A DNA stretch of 35,199 nucleotides from a virus. Location: positions 1-35,199 of the IMG/VR virus record IMGVR_UViG_3300036985_000179; one strand, given 5' to 3'. The translations under genes and the position numbers were made by a program. The first letter of the stretch is position 1; each line of letters starts with the position of its first letter. Shown here piece by piece: positions 24,694 to 30,164 of the stretch. The notes under the pieces are model-generated. The model did no database searches and was not told the origin of the DNA. It was given only the letters and a program-made list of their open reading frames with translations.

Positions 24694-24762
24694 ATAACCA
24701 AGTAAATTTTCAAGCAATAACCAAGTAAATTTCCCAGTAAAAACAAAGTAAATGCTGTAACT
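24694..24762. repeat. Three 23-bp iterons (candidate origin)
   Basis: The word AACCAAGTAAAT occurs at 24696 and 24719, and AACAAAGTAAAT at 24742, an exact 23-bp period (two helical turns). The first two units share the 16 bases ATAACCAAGTAAATTT. This is the arrangement of iterons bound by replication initiators. The region is gene-free and AT-rich, and it lies upstream of the operon that contains the O-like gene. Confidence 0.6.
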
Positions 24763-24815
24763 GTAAAAAAACAATCTGTAGCCTGTAATTTGTGCAATAT
24801 ATTGAACAAAAAAGT

Positions 24816-24876
24816 TTCCCGAACGGGAAGAATGTAGGAAAAAGTAGGCAAAAATAGAGAAATATTCCCGAACGGG
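24816..24876. promoter_or_regulatory. Pair of CCCGAACGGG inverted-repeat sites
   Basis: Two copies of CCCGAACGGG (24818-24827 and 24867-24876) lie 49 bp apart. Each is an inverted repeat of CCCG/CGGG with a two-base centre. The first extends to TTCCCG-AA-CGGGAA. Such GC-rich palindromes in an AT-rich gap are probable protein-binding sites. Confidence 0.5.
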
Positions 24877-24881
24877 GTATT

Positions 24882-24985
24882 TTGTAAAGAAAAGTTTTGG
24901 GATTGTAAAGTTAAGTCAAGCGCATTGTAAAGTTATTAAATGACTCATTAATAAGGCTTTATCTGTTTAAGGACTCTTTAATAAG
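24882..24985. repeat. TTGTAAAG and GACTCNTTAATAAG repeats
   Basis: TTGTAAAG occurs at 24882, 24903 and 24925 (steps of 21 and 22 bp); the last two extend to ATTGTAAAGTTA. GACTCATTAATAAG at 24942 and GACTCTTTAATAAG at 24972 follow with a 30-bp step. Phased short repeats in the same gap as the 23-bp iterons suggest a compound origin or control region. Confidence 0.5.
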
Positions 24986-24998
24986 TCATAAAGATGCC

Positions 24999-25035
24999 TA
25001 TAGGTTTTAATTGAATAGTTAAATTAAAACCTATA
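24999..25035. promoter_or_regulatory. Perfect 14-bp inverted repeat
   Basis: TATAGGTTTTAATT and its exact complement (24999-25012 and 25022-25035) flank a 9-base loop. It may be an operator, part of an origin, or a hairpin in RNA. No run of T typical of intrinsic terminators follows directly. Confidence 0.6.
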
Positions 25036-25274
25036 AGTAGTATTAAAGTCTTTAGGAAGGTTACTGCTCTTTCGGTGAACGAACCTAGCCTACCTAGATT
25101 CGCCTTCATCTGCTCCATCGGAGTTACAGAACCCGCCAGACTTACGAGGAGTAGGCTCTGGCTTCGCCACCTACATTGCGCTGTTTCATCCTCTTACCCT
25201 GCTAGTAACGCTTTACTGCTCCTGTGTCGCTACGATGTCGTTAGAGCCGCCAACACAGGAAAGTACATCTTACA
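25036..25274. other. Gene-free, GC-richer structured stretch
   Basis: No convincing reading frame starts here. The sequence is visibly richer in G and C than the repeat region to its left. It holds a 9-bp hairpin with a three-base bulge and three-base loop (25151-25174, GTAGG..TGGC / GCCA CCTAC) and other small palindromes. A small RNA or control region is possible, and no tRNA cloverleaf was found. It lies downstream of the leftward nuclease-like gene. Confidence 0.4.
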
Positions 25275-25598
25275 TCAGAACTCGAACTCTTTGCAAGCCC
25301 ATCTTCCATTCGGCTGCTTAAACCATCCTAAGACTAGGATCTTCCAGTTAGATCTAACAAGCTCTGGCAAGTATTCTGATTCCGATATTTTTTTTATTCG
25401 TGAGGACATATTGGATTTGCTGGTGATCTGCACTCCTACAGTTTCTCCGTTCCCAATAGCCAGAATGTCGAAAATAGAGAACAAGTCCTTTTTTCTTCTT
25501 GTAAAGGAGTTGTAGCTTTCGACTACATCGCATTTATAGCCCCTGGACTCCAGCAGAGCAATTGTGCGGACATTTTGACTAGCCAAGCAAGCTCTCAT
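25275..25598 (-). CDS. PD-(D/E)XK-like nuclease candidate
   Basis: This 107-residue protein has the layout of a small restriction-fold nuclease: N-terminal helix (TIALLESRGYKCDVVES), then RRKKDLFSIFDILAI (Asp 38 and Asp 44), then the strand TVGVQITSKSN, in which Gln replaces the usual Glu of the E-x-K pair. This QxT variant is known from resolvase-like proteins. It overlaps the HTH gene upstream by 20 bases and is cotranscribed with it. Activity is uncertain because of the altered motif. Confidence 0.5.
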   Translation of the reverse strand: MRACLASQNVRTIALLESRGYKCDVVESYNSFTRRKKDLFSIFDILAIGNGETVGVQITSKSNMSSRIKKISESEYLPELVRSNWKILVLGWFKQPNGRWACKEFEF

Positions 25599-25764
25599 TC
25601 ATTCGGCCTTCAGAAGCCTCTATGATCGCTGTATGCCATTTCTTAGGGATGCCATTCCGCATCTTCCAGGCGTAGGCCGTTACATACTTAACGCCAATCT
25701 TTTCGCATAGGTTTTTGATTGTTCCAAATTCTTCCATGAGATTGTCAAATGCTGTCTTTTCCAT
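25579..25764 (-). CDS. Cro/YdaS-like HTH regulator
   Basis: This 61-residue protein is a small helix-turn-helix of Cro/YdaS type. FGTIKNLCEKIGVKYVTAYA contains the turn (LCEKIG) and recognition-helix region (VKYVTAYAW), followed by MRNGIPKKWHTAIIEAS, the typical end of such repressors. A strong ribosome site (TAGGAGA) sits before the ATG, and a longer upstream reading lacks one. It lies next to divergent promoters and probably controls them and the leftward operon. No integrase or CI-length partner is present. Confidence 0.7.
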   Translation of the reverse strand: MEKTAFDNLMEEFGTIKNLCEKIGVKYVTAYAWKMRNGIPKKWHTAIIEASEGRMNESLLG

Positions 25765-25776
25765 GATTTCTCCTAA

Positions 25777-25871
25777 GTAGAACTTTATTCTACATGAGTG
25801 CAAAAATACAACAGTTGCTAAAAAGCGACACATAAAAATATTTCTACATTTCTTGTAAAAACTCTACATTT
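25777..25871. promoter_or_regulatory. Divergent control region with operator-like repeats
   Basis: GTAGAA-N5-TTCTAC (25777-25793) is a perfect 6-bp inverted repeat just upstream of the HTH gene. TTCTACAT (25788) and GCGACACAT (25825) repeat the spacing of the module at 24548. Further TCTACATTT words lie at 25843 and 25863. TTCTACA-N5-TGTAAAA (25842-25860) is a near-perfect inverted repeat. The word pattern suggests operators for the HTH protein between the leftward pair and the rightward recombination operon. Confidence 0.55.
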
Positions 25872-25925
25872 ATGGATTAGTATTTATCCATGCAGTTCTT
25901 TTTAACACTCGTGAAGGGGTACAAA

Positions 25926-26006
25926 ATGAAACCAACAGTATATGATTATATAGGCGCAGCAATCTTAGGTGTAGTTCTTGGCACTATGCTTGTGTGGGGG
26001 TTCTAA
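25926..26006 (+). CDS. Membrane micropeptide heading the recombination operon
   Basis: This 26-residue peptide, MKPTVYDYIGAAILGVVLGT followed by MLVWGF, is a single membrane segment. It has a strong ribosome site (GAAGGGG, six bases before ATG). Its stop overlaps the next ATG (TAATG). It is the first gene after the divergent control region. Its size and position suggest a coupling leader or a small membrane effector. Confidence 0.55.
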   Translation: MKPTVYDYIGAAILGVVLGTMLVWGF

Positions 26007-26287
26007 TGTACAACAATAACTCATACTACGAAGCTCCTTATGACGATCAAGCAGAGCATGACGAGCTTGCAGAACAAGTTTATGAGTACATGAAACTTGG
26101 TGAGCAGTTTGATCCTACAGAGCTTGGCAACTTTGCAGAGGCTATTGGTCAAGACACAGACAATAAAGATCTACAAGACTTTATTCGTGATTGTGTAAAT
26201 GAAAAAGATTGGGAAAAGCTAGGCCGTAAACTTTACATGGTTTCATACGAGTACATGGAAAAATGTGCTGAGATCCACTTAACTTAA
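26006..26287 (+). CDS. Acidic helical protein, unknown
   Basis: This 93-residue strongly acidic protein begins MYNNNSYYEAPYDDQAEHDE and contains LAEQVYEYMKLGEQFDPTEL and KDWEKLGRKLYMVSYEYM. The start is fixed by GGGGG five bases upstream and by overlap with the preceding stop; a four-codon longer start with GTG is less likely. It precedes the ERF gene by 11 bases. Acidic partner proteins of recombinases or DNA mimics are possible, but neither is shown. Confidence 0.55.
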   Translation: MYNNNSYYEAPYDDQAEHDELAEQVYEYMKLGEQFDPTELGNFAEAIGQDTDNKDLQDFIRDCVNEKDWEKLGRKLYMVSYEYMEKCAEIHLT

Positions 26288-26298
26288 TAGGAATAAAA

Positions 26299-26865
26299 AT
26301 GTCAGTATTTACTAAACTAAATCAAGCAAGAATCAAGCTGCAAAACACAGAACTTAGCAAGTCTGGTCATAACAAGTTTGCTGGCTACAAGTATTTTGAG
26401 TTGGCTGATTTTTTGCCTACAGTACAAAACATCTTTGCAGATCTAGGATTGTGCGGGATTGTATCTTACGGGACAGAGATCGCCAGCTTGACGATTGTAG
26501 ATACAGAAGATAATAGCAACATTGTTATTACAAGCCCTATGGGATCAGCAGCACTCAAAGGATGCCATGAGGTGCAGAACATTGGCGCAGTAGAAACATA
26601 TCAGCGTAGGTACTTATGGGTAACGGCTATGGAGATCGTAGAACACGATGCTCTGGATTCTAGCGAAGGCGTAGATGAGTATGGAGAGCTAAAAAGCCAT
26701 ATTGTAGAAATCCAGGCAAGTAAAAGTCCTGCCGAACTTAAAGTGGCCTTTGCTAAATCATACAAGAAATACAAGGGAAATAACAGTAATTTGTCAGCAA
26801 TCACTAACGCTTATAACGATATGAAAGCGCAATTTAATGAAACTAGCACAGGAACAGCCGGATGA
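26299..26865 (+). CDS. ERF-family single-strand annealing protein
   Basis: This 188-residue protein shows the ERF superfamily signature. NKFAGYKYFELADFLPTVQN (25-44) leads into the core QNIGAVETYQRRYLWVTAME (93-112), where GAxxTYxRRY is diagnostic. EHDALDSSEG follows. ERF proteins bind single-stranded DNA and anneal complementary strands, acting with a 5'-3' exonuclease, here the YqaJ gene 840 bases downstream. It allows end joining or circularisation of the linear genome and recombination with relatives. AGGA stands before the start. The C-terminal 40 residues are variable. Confidence 0.9.
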   Translation: MSVFTKLNQARIKLQNTELSKSGHNKFAGYKYFELADFLPTVQNIFADLGLCGIVSYGTEIASLTIVDTEDNSNIVITSPMGSAALKGCHEVQNIGAVETYQRRYLWVTAMEIVEHDALDSSEGVDEYGELKSHIVEIQASKSPAELKVAFAKSYKKYKGNNSNLSAITNAYNDMKAQFNETSTGTAG

Positions 26866-27037
26866 TGTTTGCTCTGAATGTGGCTATAAATGGGGGGTTC
26901 ATAAACCTAAAGACCATGAATATCGTATATGGATAGGAAAGTGCGATGTGTGTTCAGATTTGAGAGCCGTAAGCGATGCCTCAGAATTTGGATATTTAAA
27001 GGAAGGATGGGATGGTGGAAAGGCGATGGTGTCTTAG
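26837..27037 (+). CDS. Small Cys-containing protein (zinc-ribbon-like)
   Basis: This 66-residue protein has DVCSECGYKWGVHKPKDHEY and KCDVCSDLRAVSDASEFGYL, i.e. two CxxC knuckles about 24 residues apart, a compact zinc ribbon. It overlaps the ERF gene by 29 bases and the next small zinc protein by 26 bases. The start is the first ATG in this frame and lacks a clear ribosome site, so it is probably coupled to ERF translation. Function is unknown. Confidence 0.55.
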   Translation: MKLAQEQPDDVCSECGYKWGVHKPKDHEYRIWIGKCDVCSDLRAVSDASEFGYLKEGWDGGKAMVS

Positions 27038-27167
27038 TTGTCAGGCTTTACGGCCTAGTGTGGACTTTAAACTGGTAAAGGTTGGCAAGACAAGCCGATG
27101 GAAGTGTGGAGTGTGTTTAAATCGTGAAGCAGCAAAACAATATGGGAGTAAGAAAAATGAAAAGTGA
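27012..27167 (+). CDS. Small CxxC zinc-knuckle protein
   Basis: This 51-residue basic protein, MVERRWCLSCQALRPSVDFK with a later KCGVCLNREA, has two CxxC pairs that would bind one zinc. GGAAGG is placed before the ATG. It overlaps its neighbours on both sides (26 and 11 bases). Similar small phage proteins with a WCxxC..F K..WKCxxC pattern occur in several genomes without known function. Confidence 0.6.
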   Translation: MVERRWCLSCQALRPSVDFKLVKVGKTSRWKCGVCLNREAAKQYGSKKNEK

Positions 27168-27360
27168 TTACATTTATAGCAAGGCTGGTACAGATATTAC
27201 AGTTAGATGGAAGAAGCTGTACAACTACACGCCAGCAAGCGAACAGGCCAAATACATCAAGAAATGGGCTGATTTTAGAGAGATGTGCGCCAGGACTCTA
27301 GACGATCTAGAGCCAACATTTAACAAGGAAATAGTTAATTTAAGGTTTAAACAAAAATGA
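27157..27360 (+). CDS. Small basic hypothetical protein
   Basis: This 67-residue protein begins MKSDYIYSKAGTDITVRWKK and continues with NYTPASEQAKYIKKWADFRE and MCARTLDDLEPTF. GGGAG eight bases before this ATG selects the start over earlier in-frame GTG and ATG codons. It overlaps the zinc-knuckle gene by 11 bases and the next gene by four. No motif was recognised; it is basic and helical. Confidence 0.55.
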   Translation: MKSDYIYSKAGTDITVRWKKLYNYTPASEQAKYIKKWADFREMCARTLDDLEPTFNKEIVNLRFKQK

Positions 27361-27557
27361 TTAACAAACATTGTCTGGAAGCATTTAACAAATTAGATCA
27401 GCCTGTTTATCATCCACAAGAATATTTTGCTCTTGGCTGGAACGCTGCGATAGATGCCATGTCAGCCGAGTTTGCAAAAAAGTGGGAAATGGATGAGCTT
27501 TCTGATGTACCATTTATAACCCAGCCAATTAACGAGTCAATGGAAGATAAAGAATGA
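27357..27557 (+). CDS. Small hypothetical protein
   Basis: This 66-residue protein starts MINKHCLEAFNKLDQPVYHP and contains QEYFALGWNAAIDAMSAEFA, a pattern (FALGWNAA) that recurs in small phage proteins of unknown role. It is linked to both neighbours by ATGA overlaps, which supports coordinated translation. It is acidic in the last third. Confidence 0.6.
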   Translation: MINKHCLEAFNKLDQPVYHPQEYFALGWNAAIDAMSAEFAKKWEMDELSDVPFITQPINESMEDKE

Positions 27558-27724
27558 CCGACTATTCAGAGATTTATATAGAGATTAACCAAGTGCTAAA
27601 AAGCTACTATAACCATGAGTTAAAAAATAACTATGAACAAGCTGCTAGTGCTGCAAACGATGTTGTTACATTGGCAGAGCATTTAAAGCTAATAGCAGAG
27701 GCTAAACTATGTACGAAGGAATAG
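27554..27724 (+). CDS. Small helical protein before exonuclease
   Basis: This 56-residue protein runs MTDYSEIYIEINQVLKSYYN and on to EQAASAANDVVTLAEHLKLI. It starts with an ATGA overlap and its end overlaps the exonuclease start by 16 bases. The helical, acidic-amphipathic profile and tight packing support it. No function is assigned. Confidence 0.55.
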   Translation: MTDYSEIYIEINQVLKSYYNHELKNNYEQAASAANDVVTLAEHLKLIAEAKLCTKE

Positions 27725-28329
27725 TTCAGGGAAGTGAAGAATGGCATAAAGTTTGTAGGCTAGGCAAAGTTACCGCCAGCCGAGTAGCTGATGTAATGTC
27801 TAAGGGAAAGTCTGGGGAGTCTGCCAGCCGTAAGAACTATCGGACAGAGTTGGTAGTCCAAAGGCTTACAGGATTGCCAGGAGAGTCGTTTACCAACGCA
27901 GCAATGGAATGGGGAACATTAACAGAGCCAAAGGCAAGGGTAGCGTATGAAGCAGAGTTGGGAGTATTCGTTAGTCAGATCGCTTTTGTGGATCATCCTA
28001 GCATTATTAATTTTGGATGTAGTCCTGATGGCCTTATTGATGATGGTCTTATAGAGATCAAGTGTCCTAATAGCAATACGCATATAGAGTGTTTGACAGA
28101 TGGTAAAGCACCATCTAAGTATATCCCTCAGATGCAATCACAGATGGCTTGTACGGGGGCTAAGTGGTGCGATTTCGTATCATTTGATCCTAGACTACCT
28201 GATGACTTGCAAATGTTTGTAGTGCGCCTTGAAAGGGATCAGGAATACATCGAGGCAATGGAAGCAGAAGTGAAGAAGTTTCTAAGTGAAGTTGATGAAA
28301 TGTTTACAAAATTGAAAGAGAGAAAATAA
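27709..28329 (+). CDS. YqaJ/lambda-exonuclease family recombinase nuclease
   Basis: This 206-residue exonuclease carries the PD-(D/E)XK motifs of the YqaJ viral recombinase family. [15 protein letters not shown] provides the first acidic residue region (Glu 73). [18 protein letters not shown] carries the catalytic SPDG (105-108) and EIK (116-118). [10 protein letters not shown] supplies the conserved Gln (141). It degrades one strand of double-stranded ends so that ERF can anneal the exposed strand. Together they resemble lambda Exo/Bet or RecE/T-type systems. The stop overlaps the SSB-like start (TAATG). Confidence 0.92.
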   Translation: MYEGIVQGSEEWHKVCRLGKVTASRVADVMSKGKSGESASRKNYRTELVVQRLTGLPGESFTNAAMEWGTLTEPKARVAYEAELGVFVSQIAFVDHPSIINFGCSPDGLIDDGLIEIKCPNSNTHIECLTDGKAPSKYIPQMQSQMACTGAKWCDFVSFDPRLPDDLQMFVVRLERDQEYIEAMEAEVKKFLSEVDEMFTKLKERK

Positions 28330-28598
28330 TGGCATACGAGCCTAAAGACGGATCAGGAAGTTTATTTAAGAATGATCGTAAAGAGAAGGAAACGCATCCA
28401 GACTATACGGGATCAATCATGGTCAATGGCAAGGAGCATTGGCTAAGTGGCTGGATCAAAGAAGGGAAGAAGGGAAAGTTCTTTAGTATTGCTATCGGTA
28501 AAGAAAAAGAACAGCGCAGTAACTTTACGCCTAAAGGTGGCGATGAGATGCCTAAGAACACTATTGTTGATGATGATTTTGGGGATGTACCTTTTTAA
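28329..28598 (+). CDS. SSB-like protein with acidic C-terminal tail
   Basis: This 89-residue protein has the body [20 protein letters not shown], then [19 protein letters not shown] and [12 protein letters not shown], similar to the small OB-like DUF736/SSB-like phage proteins. The tail DDDFGDVPF (81-89) copies the acidic, Pro-Phe-ending tip with which bacterial SSB binds partner proteins. It follows directly after the exonuclease, so it probably protects single strands during ERF annealing and replication. Confidence 0.65.
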   Translation: MAYEPKDGSGSLFKNDRKEKETHPDYTGSIMVNGKEHWLSGWIKEGKKGKFFSIAIGKEKEQRSNFTPKGGDEMPKNTIVDDDFGDVPF

Positions 28599-28608
28599 GG
28601 AAACTATC

Positions 28609-28749
28609 ATGAAAAAAGCACTATTAGCAGCAATTGTATTTTTAACTATTGGCATTACAGGAGTTTATGCTTGCCAGACTCAAACAATCATTGTTAATGG
28701 CAAGATGACCACCTGTACAGTTTGCGGAAATGTCGTAAGCTGTTTCTAA
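28609..28749 (+). CDS. Small exported Cys-rich peptide
   Basis: This 46-residue peptide begins MKKALLAAIVFLTIGITGVY followed by ACQTQ, a short signal sequence with cleavage likely after the Ala before Cys 22. The remaining 25 residues hold four cysteines in two close pairs (CTVCG and the end VSCF). AAGGA sits before the ATG, and a longer upstream reading overlaps the SSB-like gene. Being exported from an early operon it might act at the envelope (superinfection exclusion), which is speculative. Confidence 0.6.
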   Translation: MKKALLAAIVFLTIGITGVYACQTQTIIVNGKMTTCTVCGNVVSCF

Positions 28750-28818
28750 CGAACCCCAGGAGATCTGCCGTATTCCTTCACGAGGAGCGCTGCCCCCTAC
28801 AGATCAGGCAGCATTAAT
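28750..28818 (+). other. Short intergenic segment with hairpin potential
   Basis: The 69 bases contain GATCTG...CAGATC and CTGCC...GGCAG complementary words and a small CCT-TCACG-AGG hairpin. The pattern could form an RNA fold between the exported peptide gene and the nuclease-like gene. No T run marks it as a clear terminator. Confidence 0.35.
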
Positions 28819-29280
28819 ATGAACCTACAACAAAACATGGTGAAGTCGTTAGTAAAAAAGTTCGATCAGCGATTGCACGACAAGTACGATCCTCCAGCAA
28901 GAGAGGCCGTTACTAAGTGGATGAAGATGAAATGGGGATTAGACTGTATTCCAAGTCCTAATGTGTATGGAGTTGATTTAATCGCCTTAAGAGAAGGGAA
29001 TCAAGTTGGCCTTGTTGAAGTCGAAGTGCGTAGCTGGGCTTATTGCCACTATCCCACCATTCATATAGCACATCGTAAAGATAAGCTATTTCAGCAAGAT
29101 CTCCCCGTTCTATTTTTTGCACTAACTCAAGACTTAAGTCATGCTTATTGGTGCAAGGCAGAAATTGCAAAGAAGTTCCCCTTAATTGAAGTAAAGAACT
29201 TTGAAGTTCCTAATGGAGAAATGTTCTACGACATACCTATTACAGAATTTAAGTATGTTGATCTTACTCAGTCGTTTTAG
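28819..29280 (+). CDS. PD-(D/E)XK-fold nuclease-like protein
   Basis: This 153-residue protein has the core GVDLIALREGNQVGLVEVEV (51-70): Asp 53, then Glu 67 and Glu 69 in EVE, where the usual E-x-K pair has Glu in place of Lys. A helical N-terminus and HYPTIHIAHRKDKLF follow. The layout resembles restriction-like folds that have lost or altered the catalytic Lys. It is the last gene of the rightward recombination operon and ends four bases into the endolysin end, tail to tail. Confidence 0.5.
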   Translation: MNLQQNMVKSLVKKFDQRLHDKYDPPAREAVTKWMKMKWGLDCIPSPNVYGVDLIALREGNQVGLVEVEVRSWAYCHYPTIHIAHRKDKLFQQDLPVLFFALTQDLSHAYWCKAEIAKKFPLIEVKNFEVPNGEMFYDIPITEFKYVDLTQSF

Positions 29281-29786
29281 CTATTTCTAAGCAGCTCTAA
29301 TGCCTCTTTTTTCTCACGCTCAAGACGATTGACCCAGCCAGACCCGAATACAGGAAACAGCTTTAAACCCTCGTAAAATGCTTTCCTAGTGGCAGAGTAT
29401 TTTTCTACTAGATCTATTGGGCTACACTCCTGAATCTTTGCCATAGTCCTAGCGCCAATTACTCCATCTTCTACAAGCCCTAGACAGCGTTGCAATAGCT
29501 TAACCGCTCTACCACTTCCAGAGTTTACTGCCATAGAAAATACTAATAGGTTTAATCCTTGTGGGAGCTTTTCGCAGTAGCTTGTGCGCCAGTATTTCAT
29601 TTCATACATAGGGGCTACTTTTTCAGGGGTTAGCGCCTTCATATCCTTTTCAGATACAGGATGCCCTAGCCATTCCTCCCAGACTGCTTGTGTAACCCCT
29701 AAGTTTGTTCTTCCGCCTGGGTCTTTCGGATGGTCTACATAACCACCTTCTGATTTAAGAACTAGCTCTAAACACTTTTTAAACAT
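29277..29786 (-). CDS. Endolysin, GH108 with PG-binding domain
   Basis: This 169-residue peptidoglycan hydrolase has the N-terminal GH108 signature LELVLKSEGGYVDHPKDPGG (catalytic Glu 13 in the SEGGY motif). TNLGVTQAVWEEWLG follows, and the second half (EDGVIGARTMAKI, then RKAFYEGL) fits the PG_binding_3 domain typical of this family. No signal peptide or membrane segment is visible, so release depends on a holin. It overlaps the upstream holin-like gene by one base. Its 3' end meets the rightward operon tail to tail. Confidence 0.9.
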   Translation of the reverse strand: MFKKCLELVLKSEGGYVDHPKDPGGRTNLGVTQAVWEEWLGHPVSEKDMKALTPEKVAPMYEMKYWRTSYCEKLPQGLNLLVFSMAVNSGSGRAVKLLQRCLGLVEDGVIGARTMAKIQECSPIDLVEKYSATRKAFYEGLKLFPVFGSGWVNRLEREKKEALELLRNS

Positions 29787-30154
29787 TAACCAGCCTTTTT
29801 AGCGTAAAACAATGTGCGATCACCAAACAAATAAAAGCCTACTGCACTAGCAAAGTTAGTTACCGATATAGATGGTGTGCCGTTGTACTCTAGCCAGCAC
29901 CAAGTTCCTAGCACAATAATCGTTACTGAAGGGCGCATAAGCCTTACTATGGCTTCTACCCACAGATAAGATGCGTTAGTACCGCCAGCATCATTCATGG
30001 TCTTAAAGAAGTCTAAGTCCATCTTGCGCATATCAATGTATTCGCTGATATTAGCTGGCTTAAATGTATCTCCAGCAATAAACCTATTTATAAGGGATTT
30101 CCCTAAGTCTACTGCAAATGGGGCAAATGTAGCGAGGATGGTTATGGGATCTAT
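29786..30154 (-). CDS. Holin-like membrane protein with probable non-AUG start
   Basis: The only ATG in this frame (30031) would remove the first third of a coherent protein and has no ribosome site. Reading upstream, AAGGAG followed by AACATC and then ATA (30154) gives a 122-residue protein, DPITILATFAPFAVDLGKSL at the start, then MNDAGGTNASYLWVEAIVRL and a membrane span around 76-90 (VTIIVLGTWCWLEY). A third hydrophobic stretch lies at about 100-110. The ATC at 30157 is an alternative start. The ribosome site overlaps the stop of the DUF7338-like gene, so translation is coupled. It resembles GTA-type three-span holins and precedes the endolysin. The exact start is inferred. Confidence 0.6.
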   Translation of the reverse strand: MDPITILATFAPFAVDLGKSLINRFIAGDTFKPANISEYIDMRKMDLDFFKTMNDAGGTNASYLWVEAIVRLMRPSVTIIVLGTWCWLEYNGTPSISVTNFASAVGFYLFGDRTLFYAKKAG

Positions 30155-30164
30155 GATGTTCTCC

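Noticed and set aside
24666-24851. Leftward 61-residue hydrophobic reading frame
   Set aside because: It coincides with the 23-bp iterons and a palindrome; periodic noncoding repeats explain the sequence better.
24694-24985. Possible CRISPR array
   Set aside because: The repeats are short, directly adjoining or phased at 21-30 bp, with no unique spacers of constant length and no cas genes.
24978-25118. Leftward 46-residue reading frame (MEQMKANLGRLGS...)
   Set aside because: No ribosome site, and it runs through the perfect 14-bp inverted repeat and the phased words, so it is more likely chance.
25040-25274. Possible tRNA gene
   Set aside because: No T-loop consensus, anticodon arm or acceptor pairing could be drawn on either strand.
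25075-25515. Rightward 146-residue reading frame from a GTG
   Set aside because: Its second half is the complement of the leftward nuclease-like gene, and its first half has no domain or ribosome site.
25579-25764. Lysogeny module
   Set aside because: A small HTH protein alone is present; no integrase, excisionase, attachment site or partition genes were found in the whole genome.
27919-28137. Leftward reading frame inside the exonuclease gene
   Set aside because: Antisense shadow of a well-recognised gene without a ribosome site.
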